Source: Morinoia aosen (lineage: Eukaryota; Arthropoda; Malacostraca; Amphipoda; Talitridae). Taken from it: a stretch of DNA of 64,000 nt. Location of the stretch: NCBI GenBank assembly GCA_030386875.1, contig CM059576.1, forward strand, positions 11,933,058-11,997,057, in the 5' to 3' direction. Below, piece by piece: positions 24,004 to 37,619 of the stretch. How positions within the stretch are numbered: the stretch's first letter is position 1; every line of letters begins with the position of its first letter. The notes beneath the pieces are model-generated. The model worked only from the letters and a program-made list of their open reading frames with translations, had not been told where the DNA came from and did no database searches. Both the position numbers and the translations under genes were made by a program.

Positions 24004-27000
24004 GTCTTCATCAGGATTAACAAATTGTTTAAATTGTTTAAAAACTCCAGGCTCATCTTCAATAGTGTCAGCATAAGCATTTTCTGACGATTCTGAGGCA
24101 CACAATATCCTCTTAGGCTTTCTTGATTCATCGACCAGGTTTTGCTGAGTTACGTCGATGTTTTCAATCATTTTTTGAGAAAATAGCACAGGTGCTTGAA
24201 CTGACGAAATTTTAGTAGTGTTGGAAATGCTTTCATTACCAGCGGGAATTTTTGATGCTGAAACAAAATCGCAAAATTTGGTCCTTTTTACTTTCTTTGG
24301 ACAAGGTTTTTTAGATTTTATTTTTCTTTTGCTTGAGGCTATTGGTTGAGATTTACTCTTAGATGATCGCAGCTTAGATATGAGATTCCGTACAGTTGAG
24401 CTTTGATGCGTGGCTGGTTTGCCTTTCATTAATGCTTCTTCATGCTCTCGCAAAAATATCTCTCGTGGTCGTTTACTGTCGATGATTGCCATGTTTGAGT
24501 TAAACCGTAAGAAAACTTCAAAATTTACGTTGTCCAGTTTCTCGTCTTTGTAAGTATTGTACTGATATTTCGACTCGAATCGATCGCGCACAGTATTTGA
24601 AACATGAGACATAGCTCTTTCTGTGCCTGATTGGCTAGGTTTCATCAACTGAATGATTTCAAGAGTTCGATAAATGTTCAAATCTTTCACTTGCATTGCG
24701 TAGTTTTCATTCTCGTTTAGATATCGGCTAAAAACCTCCACGTAGTCCGTTTCTTCCTCGCAAGGGTCCCGAAGATCGACGAGCTTGTTATTGGCTACCG
24801 GCTTCCAGTGCTCGCGAAAGTGATCCAAAAATGTGCGAAATCCATTTTCAACAGTCACAGATAACTTTCTGACAGTTTTGGGAACATGGCTCAAATGAAA
24901 TATTAACGAGATCCAGGAGGCTTCGGTAGGCATCGAGACGGGCTTCATCGGTGATCTCAGTCGTCGACGCGTGAAGAGACAGGAATGTTGTAGCGAATAA
25001 TATCGCCTCCGGAGCCTGTAGAAAGTCACTCTTCCGTTCAAGGATAGATTCAATCCAACTTTGATTTTCTGCAAGAACCTGTTCAGTATCCGGAAGCAAT
25101 GAAGCTGATTCAGACCTGGTTTTTAGTAATTTATTTTTGATCTCCTTCACGTTAATTCCAGTCCAATGCGTAACTGAACGGAACTGAACGTTCCCTCCAT
25201 TAGAAGCTCCATTCCCTCCATTCCCTCCATTAGTCAAAGGTTCCCTCCATTAGAAGCTTTTCAACTTCTTCTGGTGGATGCTGAAGTTGTGCAAATTGAG
25301 TGTCGAAAAGCGAGAGCAAGCTCATGAATTCAAAAGGTCCAAACGAAGCACTTTGAGCTTTTTTCTCCAAATCAGATACACAGTGATACACGCGGGAAAT
25401 GAGTAAAACTCTGGCCAAGAAGCTTTCTTGCGAAACAATTCTTAAAATGCCGTGGGCCTTCTCACCCAGATTAGGATAGTACATGAGAGATGAAAGAGCT
25501 TCGCACAACACTTTATCATTGGAAAAAAGAGCATCTAGATGGAGATGTAGGTATTCCGCGAATCTAGTAGCACATTAGTTTGGTATTATGCGGAAAACGC
25601 TTACTTGAACGATATTTACATATTTGTGAATTTCATTTTTAACTACTGCGTGGTCATTGACGAGAGAAGCAATAGACCTACAGGATTCCAAAGTCTCGCT
25701 GACCCACGTTGGCATTGCTTGAGTCATTAAATTCTCAATTTTATGGCAAAAATCTGGAAGACCGTGCACTTTTCCGAAGTCATTGTCTGCTCTCAGCCTT
25801 TCGATCATTCCAGATTTTTGCCAACGTAAACAGCAGCTGAGTCGGTAGCTACGAAGGCAACAGCCTTGAGCGGCAAAAATTGTTCTAACGTGTGTTTCAA
25901 ATGGGATGCTGTTGAGCCTGCATCACCATTCCTTATCATCGAAACACCAAGCAAGGCTTCGCGTGGTAAGCCACTCGTATCAATATATGTGGCTACTACA
26001 GCCTGACGCGTTACATCTTTCGGTGCAGTTCCTTTGTCAGCGCTGATGGTAAAACGGCGGCATTGTTTAGTCTTTAGGTGTTCAGCACAAAAGAAATTTT
26101 TCATTTGCTCAGAACAAGAAAGATAATTTGCTTGAAGCATTTTCTGCATCGAGTTATGACTATGATGACGATTTCCGAGCGGATTAGGTACCCCCTTCAG
26201 GTGTGATGAGAGACATCAAAGCGCATACTTGGGGATATACACGGTAAGGCATGTTGTTATTTACCATGAACATTCCAGCTACAGACATATTTTCTGTTGC
26301 TTGATGTCTTTGCGCGTTGGTAGGTCGGCCATGCTTTAGTTGTGACCTGTCGTCATGCTTAGAAAAGTCGAGCGCTTTCAAATGTTGAGCTGAAGATAAA
26401 TGGTGTTTCATTGCCTGTGCCTTGCGTTTTTTAGACGTGAAGATCATACCTTGCGTCCATGATTCATCTCTCTTCTTTCTTCCATGGGTCCGAATCCCGT
26501 ACTGTGTACATCACATACAGAAAACTTTTGTCTCATTCTTCCTCGAATCAAATTGATACGCGAAAGAGGAATCTAAAGATGAGCTTACGCAACCTTGTTC
26601 CTCCTCTGTTGGGCAAGAATCGGGTAATAGTTCTTTTATTTTCGCATTACAGCAACAATTTACGTCGGCGTGCTTACATTCCTCAGTAATTTTGTTCAGA
26701 TTATGATCGAAATATTTTTTCAAAATTGATATTTCATTACAACTCTTGCATGCAGGTTTCGCCAGCAGAAGCTGAGTTGTTTTAACTGCTTTGGTATTAC
26801 AATCATTCAAATCATTTTTCGATTTTTTTTTCGACTGTATTCTCTTCAGTGCAGCTTGATACAAATCCGTCTGACACTGATATAATATTTTCCGTTTGTG
26901 AAATTTCGAACTCTCTTCCACAGCGAGAAGTGATGGGTTCATCGGTATCAGGTAAAGTTAATTTCTTAGCAACAGCTGAAGGCGTAGTAAAAGTTTTACT

Positions 27001-27557
27001 GGTAGACACATTTTCAATCAGTGCAGCATTCGCCTCGAGACTGGGGATCTTGAGAATTTCGGCAGGAACTTCTAAACTATCATGCTGCACCACGCCCTTC
27101 GATTTTGCGACAACCTGTTCTCCAAGCTTATCCAAATTTGTCTTTCTCTGTTGAGCTGCCGTCGTAATCCTAGCTTCCACTGTTTCTTTCTCCTCATGAT
27201 GTTGAGCGGCAATATGTTCCTCAGACTGCGAGGGAACAGCTTCCTTACATTCAGACTGCAGGGTTACATCTGGTGAGAGGTGCTTTGCGACGCATTCTTG
27301 CTCTACGCCGGCAGTACTCTTTGTTTTTTCGTTGCGTTTTAAGTAAGATGCAAAATAGGTGGGATGTTCTTTCTTTACATGCCGCAGTATATTTGTTGTA
27401 CTGCTTTTAGCAAAGGAAACAGTTTTTTCCCGTAAGTACAGAACTTGCAATCTGCTGAAAAATTATTCCCAGAACTGTGGCGCAAATTTTTGAATGCAAA
27501 TTTGATGATTGTGGATTCGGAAATTTTTTCCAATAAATGAAGATGATTTCCATCCAT
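23960..27557 (-). pseudogene. hAT-like transposase, frameshifted
   Basis: This is a DNA transposase of the hAT type. A BED-like zinc finger spans a frame break near 27430 (CKFC, then NILRHVKKEH). A low-complexity linker follows (26.5-27.3 kb). The core is in two frames, 26447-26184 (MSVAGMFMVNNNMPYRVYP) and 26149-25805, and holds ISADKGTAP and FVATDSAAVYVGK, which align with the first and second catalytic aspartates of hAT enzymes. It runs on through 25808-25575, 25511-25230 and 25237-24848. The last block (25074 onward) has KPSQSGTERAMSHVSNTVRDR and NVNFEVFLRFNSN, the region with the catalytic glutamate and the C-terminal dimerisation segment. Adjacent blocks overlap or abut with single-base frame changes. 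A basic stretch (KSKKPCPKKVKRTK), possibly a nuclear signal, follows before the PHD finger. Confidence 0.72.
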
Positions 27558-27614
27558 TTTGGTGCTCGGTCAACACCTGCAATTATTGAATCATCTGAAA
27601 AAGTAGAATACAAA

Positions 27615-30600
27615 AATTTGACTGAAGTTGTTCATGGCTTTTCATTTCATAAGTCTAATTAGAAACAATCCTACCCCGATATTTTGACAATGGGTAGTTT
27701 TGAAGCATGTTTGGACAGTATAAATAAAATTTCCGTTGAGAGATATAGATGTCTGATTTTCGTGTGAATCATTTTGAGACGTTCTGCTCTTGAAATGACT
27801 CAAGTTGAAGAAATTAAACCTATCTTACTTAACTATTCAGATACTATTCAATAATAAGCATTATACTTGACTCGCAGCAGTGCCATAAGAAGCAATTGAA
27901 GCGTACACAATATATGTGTTGCACTTGATTACAGGAACATTTTGCGTCGCGGGCACACTCGACATATCAACAAATTGTACAGCATGGTTAGTCATATATC
28001 TGTAAAACACGGGAAAAGCTCGGGAACGGATAATCATTCCACCGATGAAAAATCAAGTCCTCTAGACATGAAATACCGTATCTCTAAATATTTTGCCACT
28101 GTTTGCTTATACATGTATAATACATTTCTATGTATACATACATAATATGCAGATTGCAGAAACACTAAAATTATATTCTGTACAATTCACTTAAACTGTC
28201 ATTGTTATGATTTGTTTTAATACAGCTTCTACACTCAACAGAAGTAATCTATTATTTTTGAGTTGTGTAAGTTTGAGAAAATAAGAGTATCTTAAAACAA
28301 TGAAAGACCAGCTAACTTGTAATGAACGTTCGTCAACTCAGAAAACTCACGTTTTCTCACAGGCCCTGATGAATTGCTTCCGGATGAATTGCTCGGAAAT
28401 CCTCAGCGTCCTCTTCCGAGTGGTCAAAACAGCAAAACCTGAAAATATAGGCGTTTAGCACTAAAAAATAATATGCAATAAAGTTCCTGACAAATAATAT
28501 GTTACAACTCGCAAGAGCTTGTCAAGTCCCGGAAGAAGAAATTTATTTTTGAATCTGGCTTCTATCTTAATTCTTCTGCCATGTTAATTTCATCGCAGGA
28601 AAGTGAAATTGCAAGAAAAACATGGAAAAAATAATATGTTTGGAGTTCGTCTGAAGCACTCCTGCGAAAACGATGCACGCTTAACTACTAAGACCGACCC
28701 CGGCCCGACGTATGTGACATTTTTGTCGAGTCATATATTTTCAACTCGCCTTTCACGCAATAATATTTCATTCAAATCCGGATAAATATTGCACAGAAAT
28801 TGAAACCATCATGCAAAACCTCATTTCTACCTTGTAAGTTGCAGGGGCAATGAAACAATAGACACTTATTTCCCCTCTGGTGACGTAGGAACGCCGAGCA
28901 GAACACGAGCATCTATATATATATATAGAGCGAGTGCGATTCTAAAAATTAGGTTCACAACTTGTTGAAGATTTTGTAATTAATCACGTGCAATCAATCT
29001 CAACATCAACAATTGTTGCATATTGTGAAAAAATAGCTTTGAATCATTGCTAAATAATGAATAAAGGAGGTAAAAAATAAACTATAATCTACGAAGAACT
29101 CACTGAATCAAAATAAAAATTAGTAAGAACGCTTGAAGTCACACCTACACCTCTCGACTTTCTATTACTGACTGACACGATTTAGCATTTGCAATTTTGC
29201 AATGACCGGGCAATGGCAATGACAGTGACGCAGTATGAGTTGATACTTTATGCCCCGCTTTATGCTCATCGAAGTATTGCTCACTCAATGTCTCTCCAAA
29301 CGTAGAAACTTTTAAGTCGTACAAAATGCCTGAAGGACACAGACTGAAGAAACACAAAAATGTAGTTTCTTTTACAAATATGTAAAATAAAGTCATCTAA
29401 AGATAATATAATTTATCGTCAATTTTTTTGTCTCGGTTAGCCGTTTCTGTGTTGAGAGTGATTTACGTTCAAAGTTATGTGTGAGAGTAAAATTATTTCC
29501 AATTGACAAGCAGTCGAACGTCTTGCAGATAATAATATGAAGGGAATACATTTCTATCTCAAGAATGAGCAGGTTGTTCATGATTTGGGAAATAATGACC
29601 ACTACGCCTTACAAATAGATATGAATCAGGATCGATGAGCACTTTTTCATTTCAGCGGAATACAAAAAAATTGCACTAGGGAGGTTAGTTCGGACAGAAC
29701 GCACTCTACAAATATTTCTTTATAATGCAAAGTTAATGGATAACATAATGAAAGTAATGAATGTTGGTTATTTTTTAATACGCTCAAGACCGAACTGGCA
29801 TGGTTATTACTTTCGTAATATTCATATGAAAATGAATCTATTGGATTTTTTCCTTGCTTGTAGGTATGCAGTGACCTATGAAAATATTGGCGCAGATCTG
29901 CTCTCAGATAATCATCTATTATATTTCTATTCAATTCTTATTTGCACCTTGAGTGTGTTCTTCTTATGTTGTATTAATTTTCAGGGGAAATACACGAGGT
30001 ACCGAGCTCAAGGCTCATATACTGTATTTTTATTTTTATATATTAAACTTTCTAGCTTGTCTTTTTCATTTCTGCTGTTATTTTTCAACACACGCAATTT
30101 TTTTTCATTTATACTTTGTTTCATGAACTTAATTACGGTTGCAATATGCAGGGAACCGGAACACACTTTTTGCATATCTTTTTCGTTCCCTTGTTTGTTA
30201 ATATAAAAATTCCTTCCACCTTCGGAAAAAAATTTGTTGGGGTTAGGGGATATGCACTTAACTTAAATCAATCATTCTAACAATTTTATATTAAATTCTT
30301 GAAAAGTAAAATGTGAACAGAAATGTAAATGGATCAAAGTGAACAGACGAAAAATATTTGAATAAAACTAATGTTTTTATGAATTGGTAAGGTATAACTT
30401 CACTCTGTATGTGTTTAAATTTTCGTTATAGATTGTGGAATTTATGATGCAGATTTAGTATTGAGGAATTAATCGCTTCCCAATAATTTTGATAGAGGTA
30501 AATTTCATTATCCGTAATTGCTTGTTAATTTTTATGTAACATAATTCTCAAATGCCGAGTATTCTTTACCGAAATCAATCCAAATCTGCAAGTTATTATA

Positions 30601-32079
30601 TGAGTTGCTCCGAAATGATGAGCTATATTTATAGCTAAAATTAAAGCCTGACTCAAATTACACCTCGTAATCTAATTTCGTTGTGCATTGCGGCAAGAGG
30701 GCTGAAAATTTATTTTAGAAATGTGAAAATGAAATAATCGGGATGTGAACGAGGTTTGACCATCAAATTATTCATAAAATATCTACTGCTATAAAGGAAA
30801 AATTGATTTATGCTATTTTTAAATTTTTATTAGTTACGATGATTGTGATAGGAAAAATATTTTATAACCTGTGTAATACTATCAGAATATATTCAAGATT
30901 TCCATGTTTATATACGCAGGACAAATTAATGAAAAATTCAATTTTTATCTTTTGCCTGCCACTATTACCTTAAGAGCGCATTTCAAAAAATATCTGCGCA
31001 TGAAGAGACAATAGATAATTGAGATAGTGTCGCTTTTGTCGCTGTTTCATGTTTGAATGAATTGAACAAACTTAGAAAAGAAAAATTGAAGATAATGTGT
31101 ATCATATATTGCGGATACAGTCATTGCGAGCTCATCACTTAATTAAACATAAATGTTATTAAAGTGATATTATTTAATGTGTTTATCACATTAATTAAAA
31201 TTTCTGCGTGCTTTGTCGAACATTTCGAATGTCGATTGCCATAATTTTTGACGAAACATGCATACCGTCAGTGAGGTTTTCATCGTCAAAGAGGTTTTTA
31301 ATAATGATTCTTTTTATGAATGAATAACGTCAGCTGAAAAACTTTTCTTCTTCCCAACATCATTTATAGGACCAGAGTTCATCTAAATCAAATTGAAAAT
31401 ACTTATTTGAAATAATATTGCTTATCGTTTCAAGAACATTCACGGTGGAAATTATTTTAAACAGCCTTTGAATGTGAAAGTCGAAATCTTCCATTTTCGT
31501 AACATACAAATATCATGTTAGGCAATGTATCAACTGGATTAACTTAACCGAAGTATGCCAAATCGAATATTGGATGCTTTAGATAATTGTGATTCATTAT
31601 TTTCCGGGTATGATATATGCAGTTATTCCATCAAACGTCATCGAGAAATATTCTTTAAAATCTCGTCTAGGCAGTTGTATCAGATATCATATAACTACTG
31701 AATTTATAATCAATAATAATCAATTTTGCGGGTATCTGCGAGATGCATTTAATGTTTGCATACTTGTTGTCTTGGTGTACTGGATAATCAAAAATTGTTT
31801 CCACTATTTTATTCACGAACATGAACAAAGATAATGTTACATTTTTATTCCTAATACTTGATATTTAAGTTTTAAAGTCTCCGAATTGGTCGACATAAAT
31901 TTTATTTTTGCAACTTTCTGACATCATTAAATTATGAAAAAAATAAAAAGTTCTATGAAAAACCAAAATATTATGTGAATATGTATCTACTCCAAAAGAA
32001 AATCAAAATTTCACAATATTTTACTATTTCTCAGCGTGTTGCATGTTCTACCACGCATACAGCCTGCCTAGTAGCTGCG
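27615..32079. other. AT-rich gene desert
   Basis: No recognisable protein or RNA gene. There is a short TA repeat at about 28915-28935. The longest open stretch (29736-30206) has no coding character. Regulatory function cannot be judged. Confidence 0.5.
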
Positions 32080-32330
32080 GCGCGGGAGTAACTTTCCGGA
32101 GCCACTCTTCTCCTAAGTTCATTTTTTGGTGAACGAGTCGAATTTGTGCCTACAACGAGACCGAATAGCGATTCATTCTCGTAGGAATAACACAAAGTCA
32201 TTTTTAACTGTCTCGTTCAAAGAAAACAATAATAAATAACTAATACTCTGGAGGGTTTTTTGACCAAAAAAATTACCTTTTCGTAAAGCTGAAAGTGTTT
32301 TCTATCTAATGGAGTAATTAAAGGGCCATT
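32080..32330 (+). repeat. Dispersed repeat P, copy 1
   Basis: The segment around ATTACCTTTTCGTAAAGCTGAAAG and the preceding GACCGAG-type block match the reverse complement of about 54930-55180. Both copies are diverged and non-coding. Confidence 0.5.
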
Positions 32331-34229
32331 TAAAACAAGATAAAGGGTATAAATTATCTTTTAAGATAAAGAGTGATCTTCAGTCTGAACTTGCGTTCGT
32401 TCGCTGCAGCCCGGAGCCTCGCTGCACTACACTCCAACAGCACTCGCTTTTCAGTACGCTATCAATAGTAGCCTGAGGAGGGTTGTAACGCTTCTGTCGA
32501 TCCATCCAGCTTAAGTTCTTTCTTCCTCCTGTAAAAGAAACAAAGATGCATCTAATAGCTCATAATAGTTGTTTTGATTAGTTGTATAGTGAAAAATTTT
32601 AAAAACTGATTTTTAGATAATATTAGTACTAAACTAAGGGGCCAATTTCGATTTCAAGGTACTTCAAAATTATTCGACGAAATAGTTCACAAAATTTCGC
32701 CGGGCTGCTACATCTAGTTCCAATTTTCCATTGTGTCCAGGCATAAAAAAGTTCCTTGAAATTCTTCCCTGTACGGTGGAGTTCCTACAACTTGATATAA
32801 TAAATTCAACACATTGATTTTCAGAAAATTCTTAATAAAAACAGCCTTATTTCTAATTTAACACTTTGACTGCGACTCCTAAATATTAGGTTCAATGCCA
32901 AACTCAAATTTAAAGTCAATTGTGGTAAATTATTTTGAAAATACCAAACATGAACTGGTTCGTGCCTTCATTTAGCACAGATTAAGTCTTTGTGAGAATT
33001 TAATTTGCGACTACTGGTCAGTCAGCAGCGTTATGGAAATTACCTCCGTGTACCACCGATGCCGCACGTTTCAGTCAAAGTGTTAAGGAGAAACTGCAAC
33101 ACTTATTATCATTTGTAGAACATTAGTTAAATTTACGGAGAACATAGCCATAAAAATGCATTTCCTTAGCTAAAAATTAGAAAACACACAGAGATGTCAA
33201 ATATTATCCTCGTAAAACGACAAGGAAATATTTTTACGTTGACACAGTAACAGTTCGACGGCTTACATAGTTCATTTCCGAAGAAGTTGTTGCATGTTAA
33301 ATTTTGAATAATGTTAAGCCTAAACGGCTCAAATTAAAAGACGAATCGTATGAAGTAAGCATTAGTACCGTTAGGGGTTGAATGCTTGATTGACACGAAT
33401 TAAATAAAAATGTATTCCCTCGGATTTCTTCACCTTCACACCAGGACTGGAAGCCTATCAATACTACTAAATAAAGCCTTTGCGCATTCTCCTCTTACAT
33501 TCACACAAGAGCTCAGGCTGCCACAGCGATGGATGATTTTGATGAAGGTATAATGTCTGGAAATAAATTATTTTGCCTCGAATACGAAAGTCGATGTTTT
33601 AAAAATTTGAAACTTATTTTTCCTGCATACATGTTAATAAAAACGTACCTACTAAATAGAGAAACGTGATTTACCACACAACAAAATTTGGTCTTCACGT
33701 TTATAACAAAGTAATGCTGGCACAAACGATTCCCAATCGTACCATACGAGCAAGAGCGGCCGTCGCACAAGGTTAACATCAACATTTCACCATCAAAAAG
33801 AACTGAAGAAAAATGAAAGTTGGAAACATAAAACTCAATACATTGGATTATACAGACCTCAATGTAAAATTACTGATGTCTATTTACAAATACCTTTTAA
33901 AATAAAAGGTATTCTAATGCCTAAAATAAAGGTTCAAATCAACTACAATCTGTGCAATAAAAGTGTTTGCTTTCTGTTTGGATAAACGAAAATCTACAAA
34001 ACACTTGACCGAATAGACCAAAACACCGTTCTCAATGATATTCAAAAAGTGGAATATAGATGCTATAAAAAATACGAAAACAGCACAACGTGCATGTCTA
34101 ATTAAAGATATACGCAAAAATCCAATGAAGTTGTCATTCTATTGAAAAATATATGAAAAAATTCATACATATGTAGTCTTCGTACTAAGGAAATTAAAGT
34201 AGAATTCATTATTCTAGTCCAAAATTTTC
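32331..34229. other. AT-rich, no gene seen
   Basis: Nothing coding is recognised. A GC-richer patch at 32390-32500 might be an old promoter or exon, but no open frame supports it. Confidence 0.45.
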
Positions 34230-35230
34230 GAATTCGAGATAAGTTTTTTAGCCTCCCTCCCTAATCGCAACAAAGACGTTCAATAAAAACATGAATGAAG
34301 GCACCATTACGGATGGCGTTGAGAAACACAAATTCTATACACAAGGAGATCTCCTGACCAGGAAACCAGCGCATAGAAACAGTAAGTTACGAAACCAGGT
34401 TGAAATACGATTAAATTTGCAAAAGTAATTCGGAGGTGCGGAAAACCCGGACGCCAATAAACCTAAAAAATTGTCCTAACAAATAATTTCATCTCAGGAA
34501 AAAAAAAACTCACTTAACTCACAGCTCAGACACCTCACATTTTCTGCTAACTAATTTCCATTGTCGGATTCGGGATTAAAATTCGTCAGAACACTGTTGC
34601 TATGACATAAAACATTGGAGAAGATAGCCAGAAATATGCATTTTCTTACAGACACAAACAAAAATATAAACGAAGAAAAAGAACGCGCAGTGTAAGTCAG
34701 ACAAATGTCACAAGGATGCGACATAAACAGTATGAAACAGAATGCGAATTCCTGATTTTCATGCATTACACTCATAAGCAACTCAGCAACTGAAGATAAG
34801 TTCTCATTTCATTCAAAACAGACACATTATAAATTCCTGAAAGTTACGCACAGTAGTACGCAAAACTAAGAACGCAGTTAATTATGGAAATAAAATTTTA
34901 CCGACAACAACGCAACATAGGTATTAGATTACATTAGAAAGTTAGTTTGGGCCTGTTTAATTATAAAAAGTGGTTTTAAGAGAGTAAGGAGGAAGCCATC
35001 ATTCAGTGATGACTTAGGGGAACGCATGGTTTATGCACATGGTTCATAGAAACAGCAATTTGCATAAGAAACTTATGAAACAAAGTAAAGTTGAAGGCGT
35101 AACGGATGCTGGAAAATAGGAGTACAGTTAACCAAGAACGGTCCTTGACATGACAAAAACATTTTATTTATACTAAAACAAGGCCTCTTCACCATTCAGA
35201 ACCTCACATATTCTCCTCGTGAGCGCTAAT
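34230..35230 (+). repeat. Dispersed repeat R, copies 1 and 2
   Basis: Two segments (about 34230-34480 and 34940-35220) resemble each other and 38400-38700, sharing GGCACCATT, GCATAGAAACAGTAA, ATGAAACAA and GGTCCTT...ACAT blocks in order. They lie on both sides of the zinc-finger exon, which suggests local duplication. Confidence 0.5.
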
Positions 35231-35721
35231 TCCCTTGGACACAAAAGAAGAAGAAGAATTTTATGGAAAATTTTCCACCAGGGTCACCAGCAAAATGCAA
35301 CTGTGGACCCCCCAACAAGCATTGGGAATTGGACACAAAAGTTGCGATCTCCTGAGGGAGAAAATCATAGATCTGTGGCCACACGGAACCGCAGCGAATT
35401 ATAACATATCAGAAGTGAGGTGATATAATTAGGTATATGAGTAGTCCATAAATGTGCATTTTACAGTTAGAAAGGAAATGAATTGGCTCGACCATGTTTG
35501 CTAGCTCGTTGTCGTTTAACGCTATCCTTACGAGCAAAAGAATAGTCACAGAATTCACATATGAACAGCTCATCTTCACCCTGTTTGCAAGCTCGGTGTA
35601 CATGAACATGACTCTTTTTAGCAGAGAAATAGTCACAGAACTCACATTTGAACAGCTTACCTTCACCATGTTAACTGGCTAGGTGTAGCTAATGATAACC
35701 CTTACGAGGTGAGAAATGTTC

Positions 35722-37572
35722 TCATAAATGACACTTGGACAGCTGACCTTGACCATGTTTGCTGGCTAGGTGTTGTTTAACACGTTGCTTCCGTGCAGAG
35801 GAATAGTCACATAATTCACACATAAACAGCTGACCTTCACCATGTTTGCTAGCTAAGTGTTGTTTAACACTTACCTTGTGTGCAGAGGAATAGTCACATA
35901 ATTCACACTTGAACAGCTGACCTTCACCATGTTTACCGGCTAAGTGTCGTTCAATATTTCCCTTCAGTGCAGAGGTATAGTCACAATACTTACACATTGA
36001 CATCTCACCTTCACCATGTTTGCTAGCTCGGTGTAGTTCAACAGCCGTCTTTAGAGCAGAGGAATAGTCACATAATTCACACTTGAACAGCTGGCTTTTA
36101 GCATGTTTTCCGGCTAAGTGTCGTTTAACATTTGTTTGACTTGGAGAAGAATAGTCACATAATTCACACTTGAACAGCTGCCCTTTACCATGTTTTCTAG
36201 CTCGGTGTACTTTGATATTACTCTTTTGAGCAGAGGAATAGTCACATAATTCACACTTGAACAGCCGCCCTGCACCATGTTTACTAGCTAAGTGTTGTTT
36301 AACACTTCCCTTCTCTGCGGAGGAATAGTCGCATAATTCACATCTGAACAGCTGACCTTTTCCATGTTTGTTGCCTAGGTGTCGTTTAAGAAGATACTTA
36401 CGAGCTGAGAAATAGTCACATAATTCACATATGAACAGCTCACCTTCACCATGTTTGCTAGCTCGGTGTAGTTCAACAGCCCTCTTTAGAGCAGAGGAAT
36501 AGTCACATAATTCACACTTGAACAGCTGGCTTTTAGCATGTTTTCCGGCTAAGTGTCGTTTAACATTTGTTTGACTTGGAGAAGAATAGTCACCTAATTC
36601 ACACTTGAACAGCTGCCCTTTACCATGTTTTCTAGCTCGGTGTACTTTGATATTACTCTTTTGAGCAGAGGAATAGTCACATAATTCACATATGAACAGC
36701 TGACCTTTCCCATGTTTGCTTGCTAGGTGTTGTTTAACGTTCTTCTTAACTGTAGAGAAATATTCACATAATTCACATCTGAACAATTGACCTTTACCAT
36801 CACTGTAAACTTGGTGCATTTCATGCTCGTTTTTACGAGCAGAGGCATAGTCCTTCAAAATACGCATATCAAGCTGACCTTGCCTATCTTTGCTTATTTG
36901 AGGAATTTCGCGCTTACCAGACAAACACTGTTTCAAGTTTGCCTCACTAGCTGAAGAATTTTCACACACCTCACACTTGGACACCTTCCTGTTGTCTAAT
37001 GCACCTTTTTCAGGCGCTTCTGAACAGGACTTCATGACTATGATAGAGCCACAGACTTCACATTCAAGCTCTTCCTGACTATGTCTTTCAGGTCGCTGTA
37101 CCCCCATCATTTTCACACCAGAATATTGGTAACGCCTTAACAGACCTTTCCATTGGTTTTCATTATCATGCTGCTCTCTTACGTGTCGTTTGGAAGCCCT
37201 CTTGTTCTTAGTGAAGTAAGCACACAACTCACACTTGTAACATCCCAAATTATGCCTGGCACTGAGGTGCAATCTCATAAAATCCTTCTTTCCAGTGGAG
37301 TAATCACAATGTGCACACAGTAAGGGCCGTGACGTAAGTGTGTCCGGAAGAGCGGCCTCAACACCATTGCCGCTACCCGACACATTTGATGAGAGCGAGG
37401 CAGCGCTCTTTTAAGATGCTCCAGCTGGTCCCTGATGAACAGCACATGTGTTGCACGCACCAGAGCTTTCTTCTCTCACCTCGTCTTTTGCTTCTGCGGG
37501 TCCTGACGGTGTTTCAGTGCAGTCTACTTCTCTCTTGAAAGTAACTGCATGAGAACCTGCATTTGAACTGGC
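35722..37572 (-). CDS. C2H2 zinc-finger protein, main exon
   Basis: The exon encodes an array of about 14 C2H2 zinc fingers (core CELCDYSSxxKxxVKxHLxxKH) joined by GxGQLF-type linkers. It should act as a nuclear DNA-binding protein. Two N-terminal fingers and two degenerate ones precede the regular array. One finger has CELG instead of CELC and should not bind zinc. The exon starts after a TTTCCAG acceptor at 37573-37579. Its first part, 37572-37414, encodes an acidic region (VTFKREV, a likely SUMO site). A TAA at 37411-37413 then interrupts the same frame, after which the finger frame continues to 35722. Either this is a nonsense mutation or a short intron removes it. The upstream exon at 39427-39548 joins in phase. 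The last finger is cut short after SKCHL. Confidence 0.8.
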
Positions 37573-37619
37573 CTGGAAAGACGAACTTTTTTCGATTATC
37601 AAGAAATGGAGTTCGTTAA

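Larger units (their letters stand above)
23025..27614 (-). mobile_element. hAT-like transposon locus carrying PHD and OTU domains
   Basis: A 4.6-kb run of minus-strand coding blocks reads in order as BED finger, linker, transposase core, C-terminal dimerisation-like region, PHD finger and OTU domain. I could not identify terminal inverted repeats or an 8-bp target duplication, so the element's limits are only those of its coding region. The blocks are broken by frameshifts and stops, which indicates an old copy. Confidence 0.65.

Noticed and set aside
28915-28935. TA-rich palindrome as regulatory site
   Set aside because: A short TA microsatellite in AT-rich DNA. No supporting context.
29736-30206. 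156-codon plus-strand reading frame
   Set aside because: Rich in Phe, Leu and Ser from T-rich DNA, with no motif and no splice or promoter context. Likely chance.
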